From positions 18,895-82,894 of the forward strand of contig CAYMLO010000017.1 in the NCBI GenBank assembly GCA_964390905.1: DNA of 64,000 nt, given 5' to 3'. The notes beneath the pieces are model-generated. The model ran no database searches, had not been told where the DNA came from, and saw only the letters and a list, made by a program, of their open reading frames with translations. Of the stretch, positions 36,983 to 45,901 are shown piece after piece (position 1 is the stretch's first letter; every line of letters begins with the position of its first letter). The DNA comes from JAFGLZ01 sp964390905 (lineage in GTDB: Bacteria > Planctomycetota > Phycisphaerae > UBA1845 > JAFGLZ01). Made by a program: the position numbers and the translations under genes.

Positions 36983-38104
36983 TTGACCGCACCACCGAAC
37001 GACAACACGTTGGGGCAGGCCGATGCGGTCGGAAACGCCCGCGCCGAATCGCTGGTTGATCAAGCCGATTGGGGGGAACTGGCAGCGGCAAAGCTGACCG
37101 CCCTGTGGGCGTTGAGCGAAGGCGGGTTAGGCGGGATTTTGCACGCCACGCGTCTGCCCTGTCGGGGGATTCTGTTGGCCTCGATTTCGGTGATTTCGAT
37201 CTGCCTGATATCCCGCGTGAGTCGCAAGCGAACGGCTGCGTTGCGGGCCGTCATGGTCGTCCTGGCGATCAAGGCCGTCTTGGCCCCCCACTCAGTGGGC
37301 GGCGCCCACGTCGCCGTGCTAAACCAGGCCCTTCTCGGCACGCTGTGCATGTTGCTGTTCGGCCCCTCGCTGTTGGGATGCGTGATGGTGGGGCTGCTGG
37401 GGTTGATTGAAACGAGTCTGCACCATCTGTTCTGGGCGACGTTGCTGGGGGGCATGGATTTCTGGGCGTCACTCGATCAGCTCTTGATCCGTGGGCAAGT
37501 CTGGCTGACGGGTCAGGTCGTCATCCCTCAACCCGCTCGCTGGATGGTCGGGCTCTACGTCGGCGTCCATGCCGCGGTCGGGGTCGTGACCGGGGTGATC
37601 GCGTGGCGCTTGCCGCGGATGGCCGAACGGATCCTGGCCTCGCGCCCCCCGCCAGCGTCGAATGCCCCGCGCCCGGACGACGCGACGTCAGGCACGCGAC
37701 GTCGGCCTCGTCGACGGTGGGTACGGATGGGCAAGGGCATCATATTCGTCCTGGCAGTGATCGCGCTGGCCGGACCGGGGTTGGCGGCGGCTGGGCATGG
37801 CCCGTGGTACTGGCGGGTCTCGATCGCCGCCCTACGCGTGGTCTGCGTCGTGGCAGTGTTCGTGTTCGTCATCCGGCCGGTGGTCAGTCGTCTGGTCGAT
37901 TGGCTGCTGCGGCGCGGCCGCAAGCAGTCCCATTTCACGGACACGCTGGCCGCCGTCAGGGCGCTCCAGGGCGAGGTCGCCGATATCTGGCATCGCGCGG
38001 CCGGTATGCGCCTCTGGCGGCGAATGCTCCACTGCGTCGGGGTGCTGTTCGCCACGGCGTTGGTGCCAGAGCGAGCCGCCGAGCAACCGCGCGAACCTCC
38101 GTAG
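36983..38104 (+). CDS. Multi-helix membrane protein, possible ECF-transporter-like
   Basis: A 373-residue protein starting at a TTG with GGGAG eight bases upstream. Residues 35-170 hold about five hydrophobic helices with KLTALWALSEGGLGGILHATRLPCRGILLASISV, a pattern I associate from memory with proteins called ECF-transporter core components in Bacteroidetes. A basic cytoplasmic linker (about 225-250) leads to two more helices and a polar tail. The family call is weak. It lies directly upstream of the formate dehydrogenase genes and may supply a cofactor or metal, but that is inference. Confidence 0.5.
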   Translation: MTAPPNDNTLGQADAVGNARAESLVDQADWGELAAAKLTALWALSEGGLGGILHATRLPCRGILLASISVISICLISRVSRKRTAALRAVMVVLAIKAVLAPHSVGGAHVAVLNQALLGTLCMLLFGPSLLGCVMVGLLGLIETSLHHLFWATLLGGMDFWASLDQLLIRGQVWLTGQVVIPQPARWMVGLYVGVHAAVGVVTGVIAWRLPRMAERILASRPPPASNAPRPDDATSGTRRRPRRRWVRMGKGIIFVLAVIALAGPGLAAAGHGPWYWRVSIAALRVVCVVAVFVFVIRPVVSRLVDWLLRRGRKQSHFTDTLAAVRALQGEVADIWHRAAGMRLWRRMLHCVGVLFATALVPERAAEQPREPP

Positions 38105-38124
38105 TGACGCGACCAGGCGCGGCA

Positions 38125-38153
38125 TTGCCCCGCGCCGTCCGTCCGGCTAGAAT
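38125..38153 (+). promoter_or_regulatory. Candidate promoter of formate dehydrogenase operon
   Basis: TTGCCC (38125-38130), 17 bases, TAGAAT (38148-38153), 36 bases before the NuoE-like start. It suggests the operon can be transcribed independently of the membrane protein upstream. Confidence 0.45.
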
Positions 38154-38188
38154 TGCACTTGATTTCCACGGAGCCTGAGGAGGTCTGC

Positions 38189-38671
38189 ATGGCTGCAACG
38201 ACAACCGATCAGACCGTCGATTTCGGCCAGGCCGAGGCGGTCCTGCAGGAACTGGGCGAGGTCGCGCCCGGCGATTTGATCCCCCTGCTACAACGAATAC
38301 AGAATGCCTATGGGTACCTGCCCCGCGAGGTGCTGATGGAGGTCGGTCAACGAACCGGGATTCCCGTCAGCCGAATGTATGGGGTGGCAACGTTCTACGA
38401 GCAGTTTCACCTGGAACCGCGGGGTCGGCACACCGTCCGCGTCTGTCGCGGTACGGCGTGTCACGTTCGCGGCGCCCCGGACGTCCTGGCGGCGGTGGAA
38501 CAGGCGCTGGGGATCGGCGAAGGCGAGTCGACCGAGGACCTCCGGTACACGCTCGAGACGGTGGCGTGCTTGGGGACGTGTTTCCTGGCGCCGGTGATGA
38601 TGGTGGACAACGACTATCACGGCAAGCTGAACCTGAGCCGGATCCCCAAGATCCTGGACAAGTACGAATAG
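38189..38671 (+). CDS. NuoE-like [2Fe-2S] subunit of NAD-linked formate dehydrogenase
   Basis: A 160-residue thioredoxin-like ferredoxin subunit of the NuoE/HoxE/HndA family. Cys86, Cys91, Cys127 and Cys131 form the C-x4-C ... C-x3-C cluster site (CRGTAC, CLGTC). The ATG has a near-perfect GAGGAGGT five bases upstream; an upstream in-frame ATG at 38153 lacks one. It passes electrons between the flavin subunit and the Fe-S chain. It precedes the NuoF-like gene by 12 bases. Confidence 0.93.
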   Translation: MAATTTDQTVDFGQAEAVLQELGEVAPGDLIPLLQRIQNAYGYLPREVLMEVGQRTGIPVSRMYGVATFYEQFHLEPRGRHTVRVCRGTACHVRGAPDVLAAVEQALGIGEGESTEDLRYTLETVACLGTCFLAPVMMVDNDYHGKLNLSRIPKILDKYE

Positions 38672-38683
38672 GATAGACTCGAC

Positions 38684-40570
38684 ATGGCTGAACCGACTCC
38701 CATCCGATCTGCGGCCGACCTGGCGGCGTTGCGCAATCGTCTGGCCGGTGAGTTCGGACGGTTTGGAAAACGGATTCTGATTTGCTCGACCGGGTGCCGC
38801 GCGTTGGGCGCGGCTGATCTAGGCGCCGCGTTTCGCGAGAAGGTGTCCGAAGCCGGGCTAACCGACGAGGTGGCCGTCGTGGAGACGGGCTGCCATGGAC
38901 TGTGCGCGATGGCGCCCGTCATCGTGATCGAGCCGGCGGACATCGTCTACGGCGGCGTGAAGGTCAAGGACGTCGCCGAGATCGTCGAGAGGACGGTCCG
39001 CGGCAACGAGGTCATCGACCGGCTGTGCTATGAGAAGGATGCCGCCTTCGCGCACCTGTCGAGCATTCCTTTTTACAGACACCAGGTCAAGCAGGTGCTG
39101 CGGCGGTGTGGCCGGCTCGATCCGAAGCGGATCGACGAAGCCATCGCGCGCGGTGCGTACACGGGCGCGGCCAAGGCCGTGACCGAGATGACGCCCGAGC
39201 AGATCATCCAGGAGGTCACCGAGGCGAGGCTGCGCGGTCGCGGCGGGGCGGGGTTCCCAACGGGGATGAAGTGGACGTTCTGCCGTCAGTCGTCCGGCGA
39301 CGACAAGTACCTGATCTGCAACGCCGACGAGGGCGACCCCGGCGCGTTCATGGATCGGGCCTTGCTGGAGGGAGATCCCCATTCGGTGCTGGAAGGCATG
39401 ATCGTCGCGGCACGGGCGATCGGGACGAACCACGGGTTCGTCTACGTCCGCGCCGAGTACCCGATCGCGGTCGAACACATCAATCGGGCGGTGGCCGATG
39501 CCCGCAAGTACGGCTTGTTGGGCGAGGGCATCCTCGGGACGGACATGAGCTTCGACATCGAGGTCCGCGAAGGCGCCGGTGCATTCGTGTGCGGCGAGGA
39601 GACGGCGCTGATCGCGTCGCTGGAGGGCCACCGCGGCATGCCGCGTCCGCGCCCGCCGTTCCCGGCCGTCAGTGGGTACGACGCCAAACCCACGGACATC
39701 AACAACGTCGAGACGTTCGCCAACGTGCCGCTGATCATCGAAAACGGCGCGGCTGAATACGCGTCGCGGGGCACGGAGAAGTCGAAGGGGACGAAGATCT
39801 TCGCCCTGGCCGGCAAGGTCAACAACACCGGTCTGGTCGAGGTGCCGATGGGTACGACGTTGCGGCAGATCGTCCACGACGTGGGCGGCGGCGTGCCGGC
39901 AGGACGAACGTTCAAGGCCGCCCAGACCGGCGGGCCCAGCGGCGGGTGCGTCCCGGCCGAACACCTGGACATGCCCATCGACTACGACAGCCTCCGCGAA
40001 GTCGGCGCGATCATGGGATCGGGCGGGCTGATCGTCATGGACGACCGGACCTGCATGGTCGATATCGCACGGTACTTCCTGAGCTTCGTGCAGCAGGAGA
40101 GCTGCGGCAAGTGCTCGCCGTGTCGCGTGGGAACGCGGAAGATGCTGGATATCCTCAACCGTATCTGCGAGGGCGACGGCCGGCCGGGTGACGCCGAGGA
40201 GCTGGAGCGGATCGGCAACACGATCCTGCGATCGGGCATGTGCGGCTTGGGGTTGACCGCACCGAACCCGGTGCTGTCGACGATTCGATTCTTCCGCGAC
40301 GAGTACGACGCCCACATCAACGAGAAACGGTGCCCGGCGTGCGTCTGCGAGGCGCTGATCACGGGCTACTGCATCGACCCGGAGACGTGCATCGGCTGTG
40401 GAAACTGCATCAAGGCCTGCCCCGCAGACGCGATCGTGGGCAAGAAGAAAGAGCCCCACCAGATCAAGCCCGAGGTGTGCATCCGCTGCGGGGCCTGTTT
40501 CGCCGTCTGCCCCACCAGCGCGGTGCTCAAGGAATCAAAGGGCCTCGAAGCGAAGGCGACGGCAGTCTAG
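38684..40570 (+). CDS. NuoF-like NAD/FMN subunit with ferredoxin domains
   Basis: A 628-residue diaphorase subunit. Order: N-terminal [2Fe-2S] thioredoxin-like domain (ICSTGCRALGAAD ... ETGCHGLCAMAP), NuoF core with the FMN/NADH motifs GRGGAGFPTGMKW and FVCGEETALIASLEG, the N3-type [4Fe-4S] site ESCGKCSPCRVGT, then a C-terminal two-cluster ferredoxin domain (CIGCGNCIKACPADAIVG and CIRCGACFAVCPTSAV). This is the architecture of HydB/HndC-type subunits of NAD(P)-linked hydrogenases and formate dehydrogenases, including flavin-bifurcating ones. It follows NuoE and precedes the catalytic FdhA. Confidence 0.93.
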   Translation: MAEPTPIRSAADLAALRNRLAGEFGRFGKRILICSTGCRALGAADLGAAFREKVSEAGLTDEVAVVETGCHGLCAMAPVIVIEPADIVYGGVKVKDVAEIVERTVRGNEVIDRLCYEKDAAFAHLSSIPFYRHQVKQVLRRCGRLDPKRIDEAIARGAYTGAAKAVTEMTPEQIIQEVTEARLRGRGGAGFPTGMKWTFCRQSSGDDKYLICNADEGDPGAFMDRALLEGDPHSVLEGMIVAARAIGTNHGFVYVRAEYPIAVEHINRAVADARKYGLLGEGILGTDMSFDIEVREGAGAFVCGEETALIASLEGHRGMPRPRPPFPAVSGYDAKPTDINNVETFANVPLIIENGAAEYASRGTEKSKGTKIFALAGKVNNTGLVEVPMGTTLRQIVHDVGGGVPAGRTFKAAQTGGPSGGCVPAEHLDMPIDYDSLREVGAIMGSGGLIVMDDRTCMVDIARYFLSFVQQESCGKCSPCRVGTRKMLDILNRICEGDGRPGDAEELERIGNTILRSGMCGLGLTAPNPVLSTIRFFRDEYDAHINEKRCPACVCEALITGYCIDPETCIGCGNCIKACPADAIVGKKKEPHQIKPEVCIRCGACFAVCPTSAVLKESKGLEAKATAV

Positions 40571-40583
40571 GGGAGAAACGTAC

Positions 40584-40642
40584 GGTGCGTCTTGACGCAC
40601 CATTCAACGGCATCAAGGACGGAAGGTGCGTCGAGACGCACC
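40584..40642. repeat. Pair of near-identical palindromes between nuoF-like and fdhA
   Basis: GGTGCGTC-TT-GACGCACC (40584-40601) and GGTGCGTC-GA-GACGCACC (40625-40642). Both are perfect eight-base stems with a two-base centre and the copies are separated by 23 bases. The layout resembles a REP/BIME pair. It may fold in the mRNA and uncouple expression of the two genes or stabilise the upstream message. Confidence 0.75.
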
Positions 40643-40695
40643 CTACAGGCTAGGGGATCGCCCCAAGTTCGACGCAAGCCAAGGAGTCCAGTTCT

Positions 40696-43404
40696 ATGGC
40701 GGTGACGAAGCCGGTCACGCTGACGATCAATGGCAAGAAGATTGAGGCCGAGGCGGGTCAGACCATCCTCGAGGTCGCACAGGCGAACGGGATCGACATC
40801 CCGAACCTCTGCCACGACCCGCGGATCGAGCCCATCGGCGCCTGTCGGATGTGCATCGTGGAGGTCGAGGGGGCCCGGGGGCTTCAGACGGCGTGCACCT
40901 ACAAGATCCAACCGGACATGGTGGTCCGGACCGAGACCGAGCAGATCCGGCAAACCCGCAAGGACATCCTGGAGTTCATGCTCGCCGAGCACCGCGTCAG
41001 TTGCACGACGTGCGACAAGAATGGCGAATGCCGGCTGATGGAGTATGCCTACCAGTACGGGGCCGACGAGGCGAAGTTCGGTGTGTACCAGCCCCCGCCC
41101 CCCGAGCCCAATTACACGTCCGAGCACAAGGGCATCGAGTATGACCCGACGAAGTGCATCAAGTGCCAGCGGTGCGTTCGGATCTGCGCTGAGGTGGCGA
41201 TGGCGGATGCCCTGACGCTCAAGAACCGTGCGTACGACGTGGTGGTGAGCACGGCCTTCGACCTGCCGCTCAACGAGACGACCTGCGAGCATTGCGGGCT
41301 GTGCGTGAGCACCTGCCCGACCGGTGCGCTCTACGACAGGCAGGCCAAGGGCAAAGGGATGGTCAAAGATCTGGTCAAGACGCGGACGACCTGCCCGTAC
41401 TGCGGCGTCGGCTGCCAGATGGACATCAACGTCAATCCCAAGACAGGCAAGATCGTCCGCATCACCAGCGAGACCGGCTGCGTGCCCAACGACGGCAACC
41501 TCTGCGTCAAGGGCAAGTTCGGCTACCACTACGTGCACAGCGATGACCGCCTCACCAAGCCGCTGATCCGCAAGAACGGCGAGTTGGTCGAAACGGATTG
41601 GGATACGGCCCTGAGCACGATCGGCCAACGACTGGGGGCGATCAAGACCGAACACGGACCGGACGCATTGGCCGTTGTCAGTTCGTGCCGCTGCACCAAC
41701 GAGGAGAACTTCCTGTTGCAGAAACTCGCGCGTGCAGCCCTGGGCACGAACAACATCGACCAATGCGCCAGTACCTGACACGCGCCCACCGTGGCCGGTC
41801 TGGCCACCTCATTCGGCAGCGGCGCGATGACGAACAGCATCGGGGAGATCAAGAACTGCGACGTGATGTTCATCATCGGTTCGAACCCCACCGAGGCGCA
41901 TCCGATCATCGGTTTGGAGATGAAGAAGGCGCTGAAGCGCGGGGCCAAGCTGATCGTCGCCGATCCGCGCAAGACGTGGATGGCCCAACGTGCCAACATC
42001 CATATGCAGCTGGTCAACGGGACCGACAACCTGCTGATCAACGCGATGATGCACACCATCATCAGCGAAGGGCTGGAGGACAAGGACTACGTCGCCGCTC
42101 GCACGGAAAACTACGAGGCGCTCAAGGCACACGTGATGACGGTCCGTCCCGAAGACGTGGCCGACCGCGTCGGCGTGCCAGCTGAAGACATTGAGCGGGC
42201 GGCCCGGCTGTACGCGACGACGAAGCACGCGGCCATCTTCTACACGCTGGGCATTACCGAGCACATCTGCGGGACCGAGAACGTCCGCAGCCTGGCGAAC
42301 CTGGCCATGCTGACCGGTCACGTCGGGGTCGAGTCGGCGGGCGTGAACCCGCTGCGCGGGCAGAACAACGTCCAGGGCGGATGCGACATGGGGGCGATGC
42401 CGACGGTCTTCCCGGGGTATCAGAAGGTCGTCGACGCCGAGGTCCGCGAGAAGTTCGGAAAGGCGTGGGGCGTCACCATCCCGCCTGAGCCGGGTCTGAA
42501 GCTCGCGCAGTTCTTCATCGCTGCGCACGAGGGGACGATCAAGGGGATGTACATCATGGGCGAGGACGTGGTGATGTCCGAGCCCAACAAGAACCACGTC
42601 ACGAAGAGCCTGCAAAACCTGGATTTCCTGGTGGTGCAGGAGATCTTCATGTCCGAGACGGCCAAGCTGGCCGACGTCGTCCTCCCGGCGGCGTGTTGGG
42701 CGGAGAAGGACGGGACGTTCACCAACAGCGAGCGGCGGGTCCAGCGGGTCCGCAAGGCCGTCGACCCGCCGGGCGAGGCGCGGGCGGACTGGGAGATCAT
42801 CTGTCAGGTCTCGGGCGCCTGCGGCTACGAGGAGAGCTATCCCTCGCCGAAGGAGATCTGGGACGAACTGGCCCATCTGACGCCGAGCATGCACGGCATC
42901 TGCTACGATCGGATCGACAAGCTCGGGCTGCAGTGGCCGTGTCCGGATCGGGATCACCCCGGTACGGTGTACCTGCACAAGGACAAGTTTGCCCGCGGGC
43001 TGGGCGAGTTCGTCGCGATCGATTTCCGCCCGCCGGCCGAGCTGCCGGACGACGACTACCCGCTCCTGCTGAGCACGGGCCGGACGCTCTATCACTACAA
43101 CGTGGGCAACATGACCCGCCCGTCGCCGGTCTCGTCCGACAAGCAGCCGGGCAACTTCGTCATGATCCACGCCGACGACGCCGCCAAGCTGGGGGTGTCG
43201 AACGGCCAGACCGTTCGCGTCGCGACGCGGCGGGGCGAGGTCGAGGCGTCCGCGGACGTGAACCGGGTCGTCCGCCCTGGCGCGATCTGGATGCCCTTCC
43301 ACTTCGCAGAGAACGCCGCCAACGAGCTGACCAACGACGCGTTCGACAACATCACCTGGACGGGCGAGTACAAGGTCTGCGCGGCGAGGCTTGAGAAGGT
43401 CTAG
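40696..43404 (+). CDS. fdhA: Formate dehydrogenase catalytic subunit, selenoprotein (Sec361)
   Basis: A 902-residue molybdo- or tungsto-bis-pterin enzyme oxidising formate to CO2, read through an in-frame TGA at 41776-41778. Order: N-terminal NuoG-like [2Fe-2S] domain (GACRMC), His-Cys cluster (HRVSCTTCDKNGEC), two [4Fe-4S] sites (CIKCQRCVRIC, CEHCGLCVSTC), the [4Fe-4S] site of the catalytic domain (CPYCGVGC), then NNIDQCAST-Sec-HAPTVAGLATSFGSG. The Sec residue coordinates the metal and is followed by the catalytic His. The C-terminal half has the molybdopterin-oxidoreductase folds to the end. The frame resumes in phase directly after the TGA. AGGAG precedes the ATG. It forms a complex with the two upstream subunits. 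Confidence 0.95.
41776..41807 (+). promoter_or_regulatory. Selenocysteine UGA and bacterial SECIS hairpin
   Basis: The TGA at 41776-41778 is followed by a perfect stem GTGGCC (41791-41796) and GGCCAC (41802-41807) closing the loop GGTCT. The first G of this loop lies 18 bases after the UGA, the same spacing and the same GGUCU loop as in Escherichia coli fdhF (from memory). The loop binds the elongation factor SelB. SelA, SelB and tRNA-Sec must be encoded elsewhere. Confidence 0.93.
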
Positions 43405-43426
43405 TGCTCCACGGTGCGACGGACCA

Positions 43427-43557
43427 TCAGAGACGCGATCGTTAGGAAGCGATCAGTAGAAACGTCGACGCGTCGACATGGGTGGGATGTCGAACGGATC
43501 GCTTTCTCTCGACTGCTCTAGATTGTCCGTTTCGCTCCCTTACGGTCGCGTCTCTGA
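43427..43557. repeat. MITE-like element with 25-bp terminal inverted repeats
   Basis: The left end (43427-43451, beginning TCAGAGACGCGATCG) and the reverse complement of the right end (43533-43557) match at 22 of 25 positions. The enclosed 81 bases do not code. The element fills the gap between fdhA and fdhD. Small inverted-repeat elements like this are probably moved by a transposase encoded elsewhere; no target-site duplication was confirmed. Confidence 0.7.
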
Positions 43558-43570
43558 TCCGTAGGACCCT

Positions 43571-44410
43571 ATGACCGCCGACGAACCCATTCCCATCGAA
43601 ATGTCCTCTCTCGATTGCCATGCGCTTGGCCCCGAGGGGTTATCCGAGACGCAGCGAGAGCTGATCGCCGAGGAGCCGTTGCTGATCGCCGTGGGCGGCA
43701 GCGACGTGGCGACGCTGATGTGCACACCGGGCGACGAGCAAGACCTCGCGCTCGGCTGGTTGATCACCGAAGGAATCATCGCGTCGAAGACCGAGGTGGA
43801 CCGGATTGACTTCTCGCGTGACGACGCGTGGGGGAACATCGTTCGGGTCATCCCCGCCGAGGGATCAGGCTGGCAGGACCGGCTGACCGCGCATCGCAAG
43901 GTGTACAGCTCATGCGGGATCTGCGGTCGTGAGGCGATTCGCGAGGTGTCGTCTTGTATCGCGCCGTTCGACAGACCGCCGGGGCGACTCACGCGAGCGG
44001 CCATCCACGGGCTGGCCGAGCTCATGCGGGACCACCAACGGCTGTTCAAGCGAACGGGAGCCGTCCACGCGGCGGCGCTGGCGGCCGTCCGCTCGGGCGG
44101 GCTCGTGTCCGAGACGCTGATCGTCAGGGAGGACATCGGCCGGCACAACGCGCTGGACAAGGTCGTGGGCCAAGCGGTCAGACAGGACGCCCCATTGGAC
44201 AGATGTCTGGTGATGCTGTCAGGACGTCTGAGCTTCGAGATGGTGGCCAAGGCAGCGCGGGCGGGTATCTCCGATCTGACGGCGGTCAGCGCTCCGACCG
44301 GCCTGGCGGTCGAACTGGCGAGAGACCTCAACATGCTCCTGGCCGGGTTCGTCCGTGGGGAGTTGGCGACCGTCTACGCGGGCGCCGAGGCGGTGGCCGT
44401 CGATGCGTAA
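43571..44410 (+). CDS. fdhD: Formate dehydrogenase accessory sulfurtransferase FdhD
   Basis: A 279-residue protein with the family's CGIC motif (Cys115 and Cys118) that carries persulfide from IscS to the bis-MGD cofactor of formate dehydrogenase. Other motifs include GDEQDLALGWLITEGI, RTGAVHAAAL, REDIGRHNALDKVVG and LSGRLSFEMVAKAARAG. It follows fdhA, separated by a small inverted-repeat element, and is needed for its activity. Confidence 0.96.
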   Translation: MTADEPIPIEMSSLDCHALGPEGLSETQRELIAEEPLLIAVGGSDVATLMCTPGDEQDLALGWLITEGIIASKTEVDRIDFSRDDAWGNIVRVIPAEGSGWQDRLTAHRKVYSSCGICGREAIREVSSCIAPFDRPPGRLTRAAIHGLAELMRDHQRLFKRTGAVHAAALAAVRSGGLVSETLIVREDIGRHNALDKVVGQAVRQDAPLDRCLVMLSGRLSFEMVAKAARAGISDLTAVSAPTGLAVELARDLNMLLAGFVRGELATVYAGAEAVAVDA

Positions 44411-44424
44411 GGCGAATCCAGCTA

Positions 44425-45501
44425 TCATCCGGTCACCCAAGTGAGTTTCGACCGCAGCCCATTCAGATGGGTCGGGGGAACCAGCCCGTCGTGCTGCAGC
44501 CGACCGACAACGACGCTAGGCGCCACACCAAGCCGTCTGGCGAACGACTCAATGCGGCTCCCAGCGAATTTGGTATCCCTGATGAAGGACTGGTAGTCCT
44601 TTGGGGGAATCAACAGGTCCGCAGCAAACCGATCTGCCTCTCTCTCCTCCTGTGTCTTCTTGGTCTTCTTGCCCTCAACGAAGACGGCCCGCTTGCCGTG
44701 TTTCAGAATGTGACCCGCCTCATGGAAGAAGCTAAACCAGAAGACGTCATCCCACTTGTAGCGAAGGCTCAACTGGATCAACGCCTTGACAGGCGTTAGC
44801 CACTTCGTGGCGCCGTTTGCGTAGGTACCCGGTAGATGGGGCACGAAGACAACTGCCACCCCCGCACCAGCGCAGAGGTGGCAGAGCTGGTGTTGGCTCG
44901 ATTCGATCCGTTGACGAGTCAGAGACCGGATCTCGCTCAGCCTGTTCGCGAACTCCTTCGCTTCGTAGGGCTTCGTTCGTGTTTGCCGCGCGTCGAGTTC
45001 TCCCTTCCGAAGCCAAGCGGCCAGTGCGCACTCCGAAGCCTTGTCCCGCTGCCCCACGCGGAACGCAGCGCCACGAACACCCACACGATCCAGCGAACAG
45101 ACGCCGAAGAAACTCAGCAATTCGGCGACCCTTGCGGACGTCGACCGCGTCTCCTTCACCCACCCAAGCTTGGCCATCGCGCCGTAAGGAAAGGCCTTCA
45201 GATACTTGCTCTGGCTCGCCAGCGCCTCTTCAGACGCCAAGCGCGCCTTCGTCTCCTTGTAGTTCCGCTCGAGGTTGTTCCAGAAGCGCGCTGGGATCCC
45301 CAGCACACGCTCGAAGTCGAGAGCTGTCTCGGGCGTGATGGCGGTCTTGCCAGTGATGATCTCACTGATCGTTTTCTCGGGCCGATTGGCGCGCTTGGCC
45401 AGCTCAGCCTGCGACATCCCCAGCTCCTCGAGCGTCTCCTTGAGAGTCCAACCCGGTGGCACGGCTAGGTCAGGTCGATACCGCCCCTGCGTCTCACCCA
45501 T
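44425..45501 (-). CDS. HigA-like antitoxin fused to ImmA/IrrE metallopeptidase
   Basis: A 358-residue protein. Residues 20-78 form an XRE-type helix-turn-helix (LKETLEELGMSQAELAKRANRPEKTISEIITGKTAITPETALDFERVLG) as in HigA. After a helical linker a zinc peptidase domain carries HEAGH (260-264) with the third ligand in EREAD (286-290). Its start overlaps the toxin gene by eight bases. Fusions of HigA and ImmA/IrrE are known; cleavage could control release of toxin or of a repressor. It probably represses its own promoter at the palindrome upstream of the toxin. Confidence 0.88.
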   Translation of the reverse strand: MGETQGRYRPDLAVPPGWTLKETLEELGMSQAELAKRANRPEKTISEIITGKTAITPETALDFERVLGIPARFWNNLERNYKETKARLASEEALASQSKYLKAFPYGAMAKLGWVKETRSTSARVAELLSFFGVCSLDRVGVRGAAFRVGQRDKASECALAAWLRKGELDARQTRTKPYEAKEFANRLSEIRSLTRQRIESSQHQLCHLCAGAGVAVVFVPHLPGTYANGATKWLTPVKALIQLSLRYKWDDVFWFSFFHEAGHILKHGKRAVFVEGKKTKKTQEEREADRFAADLLIPPKDYQSFIRDTKFAGSRIESFARRLGVAPSVVVGRLQHDGLVPPTHLNGLRSKLTWVTG

Positions 45502-45832
45502 GATAGTCCACCACCTCCAAAATCAGCACCCTGGTTACTCTGCACGGGTCGATGCTGTTTCCGACCATGTAGTCCTCGGGCGATCCCGACGGTCTAAAGA
45601 CGAGGCGTTTGGGAGGTCTTAGATCGACGGCAAACTGCCCTGCCCTATCGTGCTTCAGCTGATGACACCGCGCCCCCGGTAGCCGGAGTAGGACGTCGAG
45701 TGTCTCAGCGGCTTCAATCTCGTTCAATCGTTGCACCAGTCGCCGGGCCGATTCCTGGCCCCACGTACGGCAGGCCTTCTTGAAGTTCTCACAAGACTGC
45801 CTGAGCTTGGCTGTTCGGAATTCAATTTCCAA
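45494..45832 (-). CDS. HigB/RelE-like toxin
   Basis: A 112-residue RelE/ParE-superfamily protein, first gene of the toxin-antitoxin operon. Landmarks: MEIEFRTAKLRQSCENFKKACRTWGQESARRLVQRLNEIEAAETL, the central LPGARCHQLKHDRAGQFAVDL and final RLVFRPSG...VLILEVVDYHG, as in HigB mRNA interferases. The only usable start is a TTG at 45832 with GGAG nine bases upstream; no ATG exists in frame. Confidence 0.82.
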   Translation of the reverse strand: MEIEFRTAKLRQSCENFKKACRTWGQESARRLVQRLNEIEAAETLDVLLRLPGARCHQLKHDRAGQFAVDLRPPKRLVFRPSGSPEDYMVGNSIDPCRVTRVLILEVVDYHG

Positions 45833-45873
45833 CGGCTGGGTCTCCGCATACCTCCGCTCCTTCGGCCCAGAAT

Positions 45874-45901
45874 ATCTTAACCCTTTGGGTTAAGATGTCA
45901 A
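45874..45901 (-). promoter_or_regulatory. higBA promoter with palindromic operator
   Basis: On the minus strand TTGACA occupies 45901-45896. It is followed by a perfect palindrome with arms ATCTTAACCC (45874-45883) and GGGTTAAGAT (45887-45896) around a three-base centre, and an AAGATA-like -10 box with 17-base spacing. The palindrome fills the core promoter, as expected for autorepression by the antitoxin. Confidence 0.75.

Noticed and set aside
40696..43404. Reading fdhA as two genes or as a frameshifted pseudogene
   Set aside because: The TGA falls exactly at the selenocysteine position, the frame continues in phase, and a SECIS hairpin with the right loop and spacing follows.
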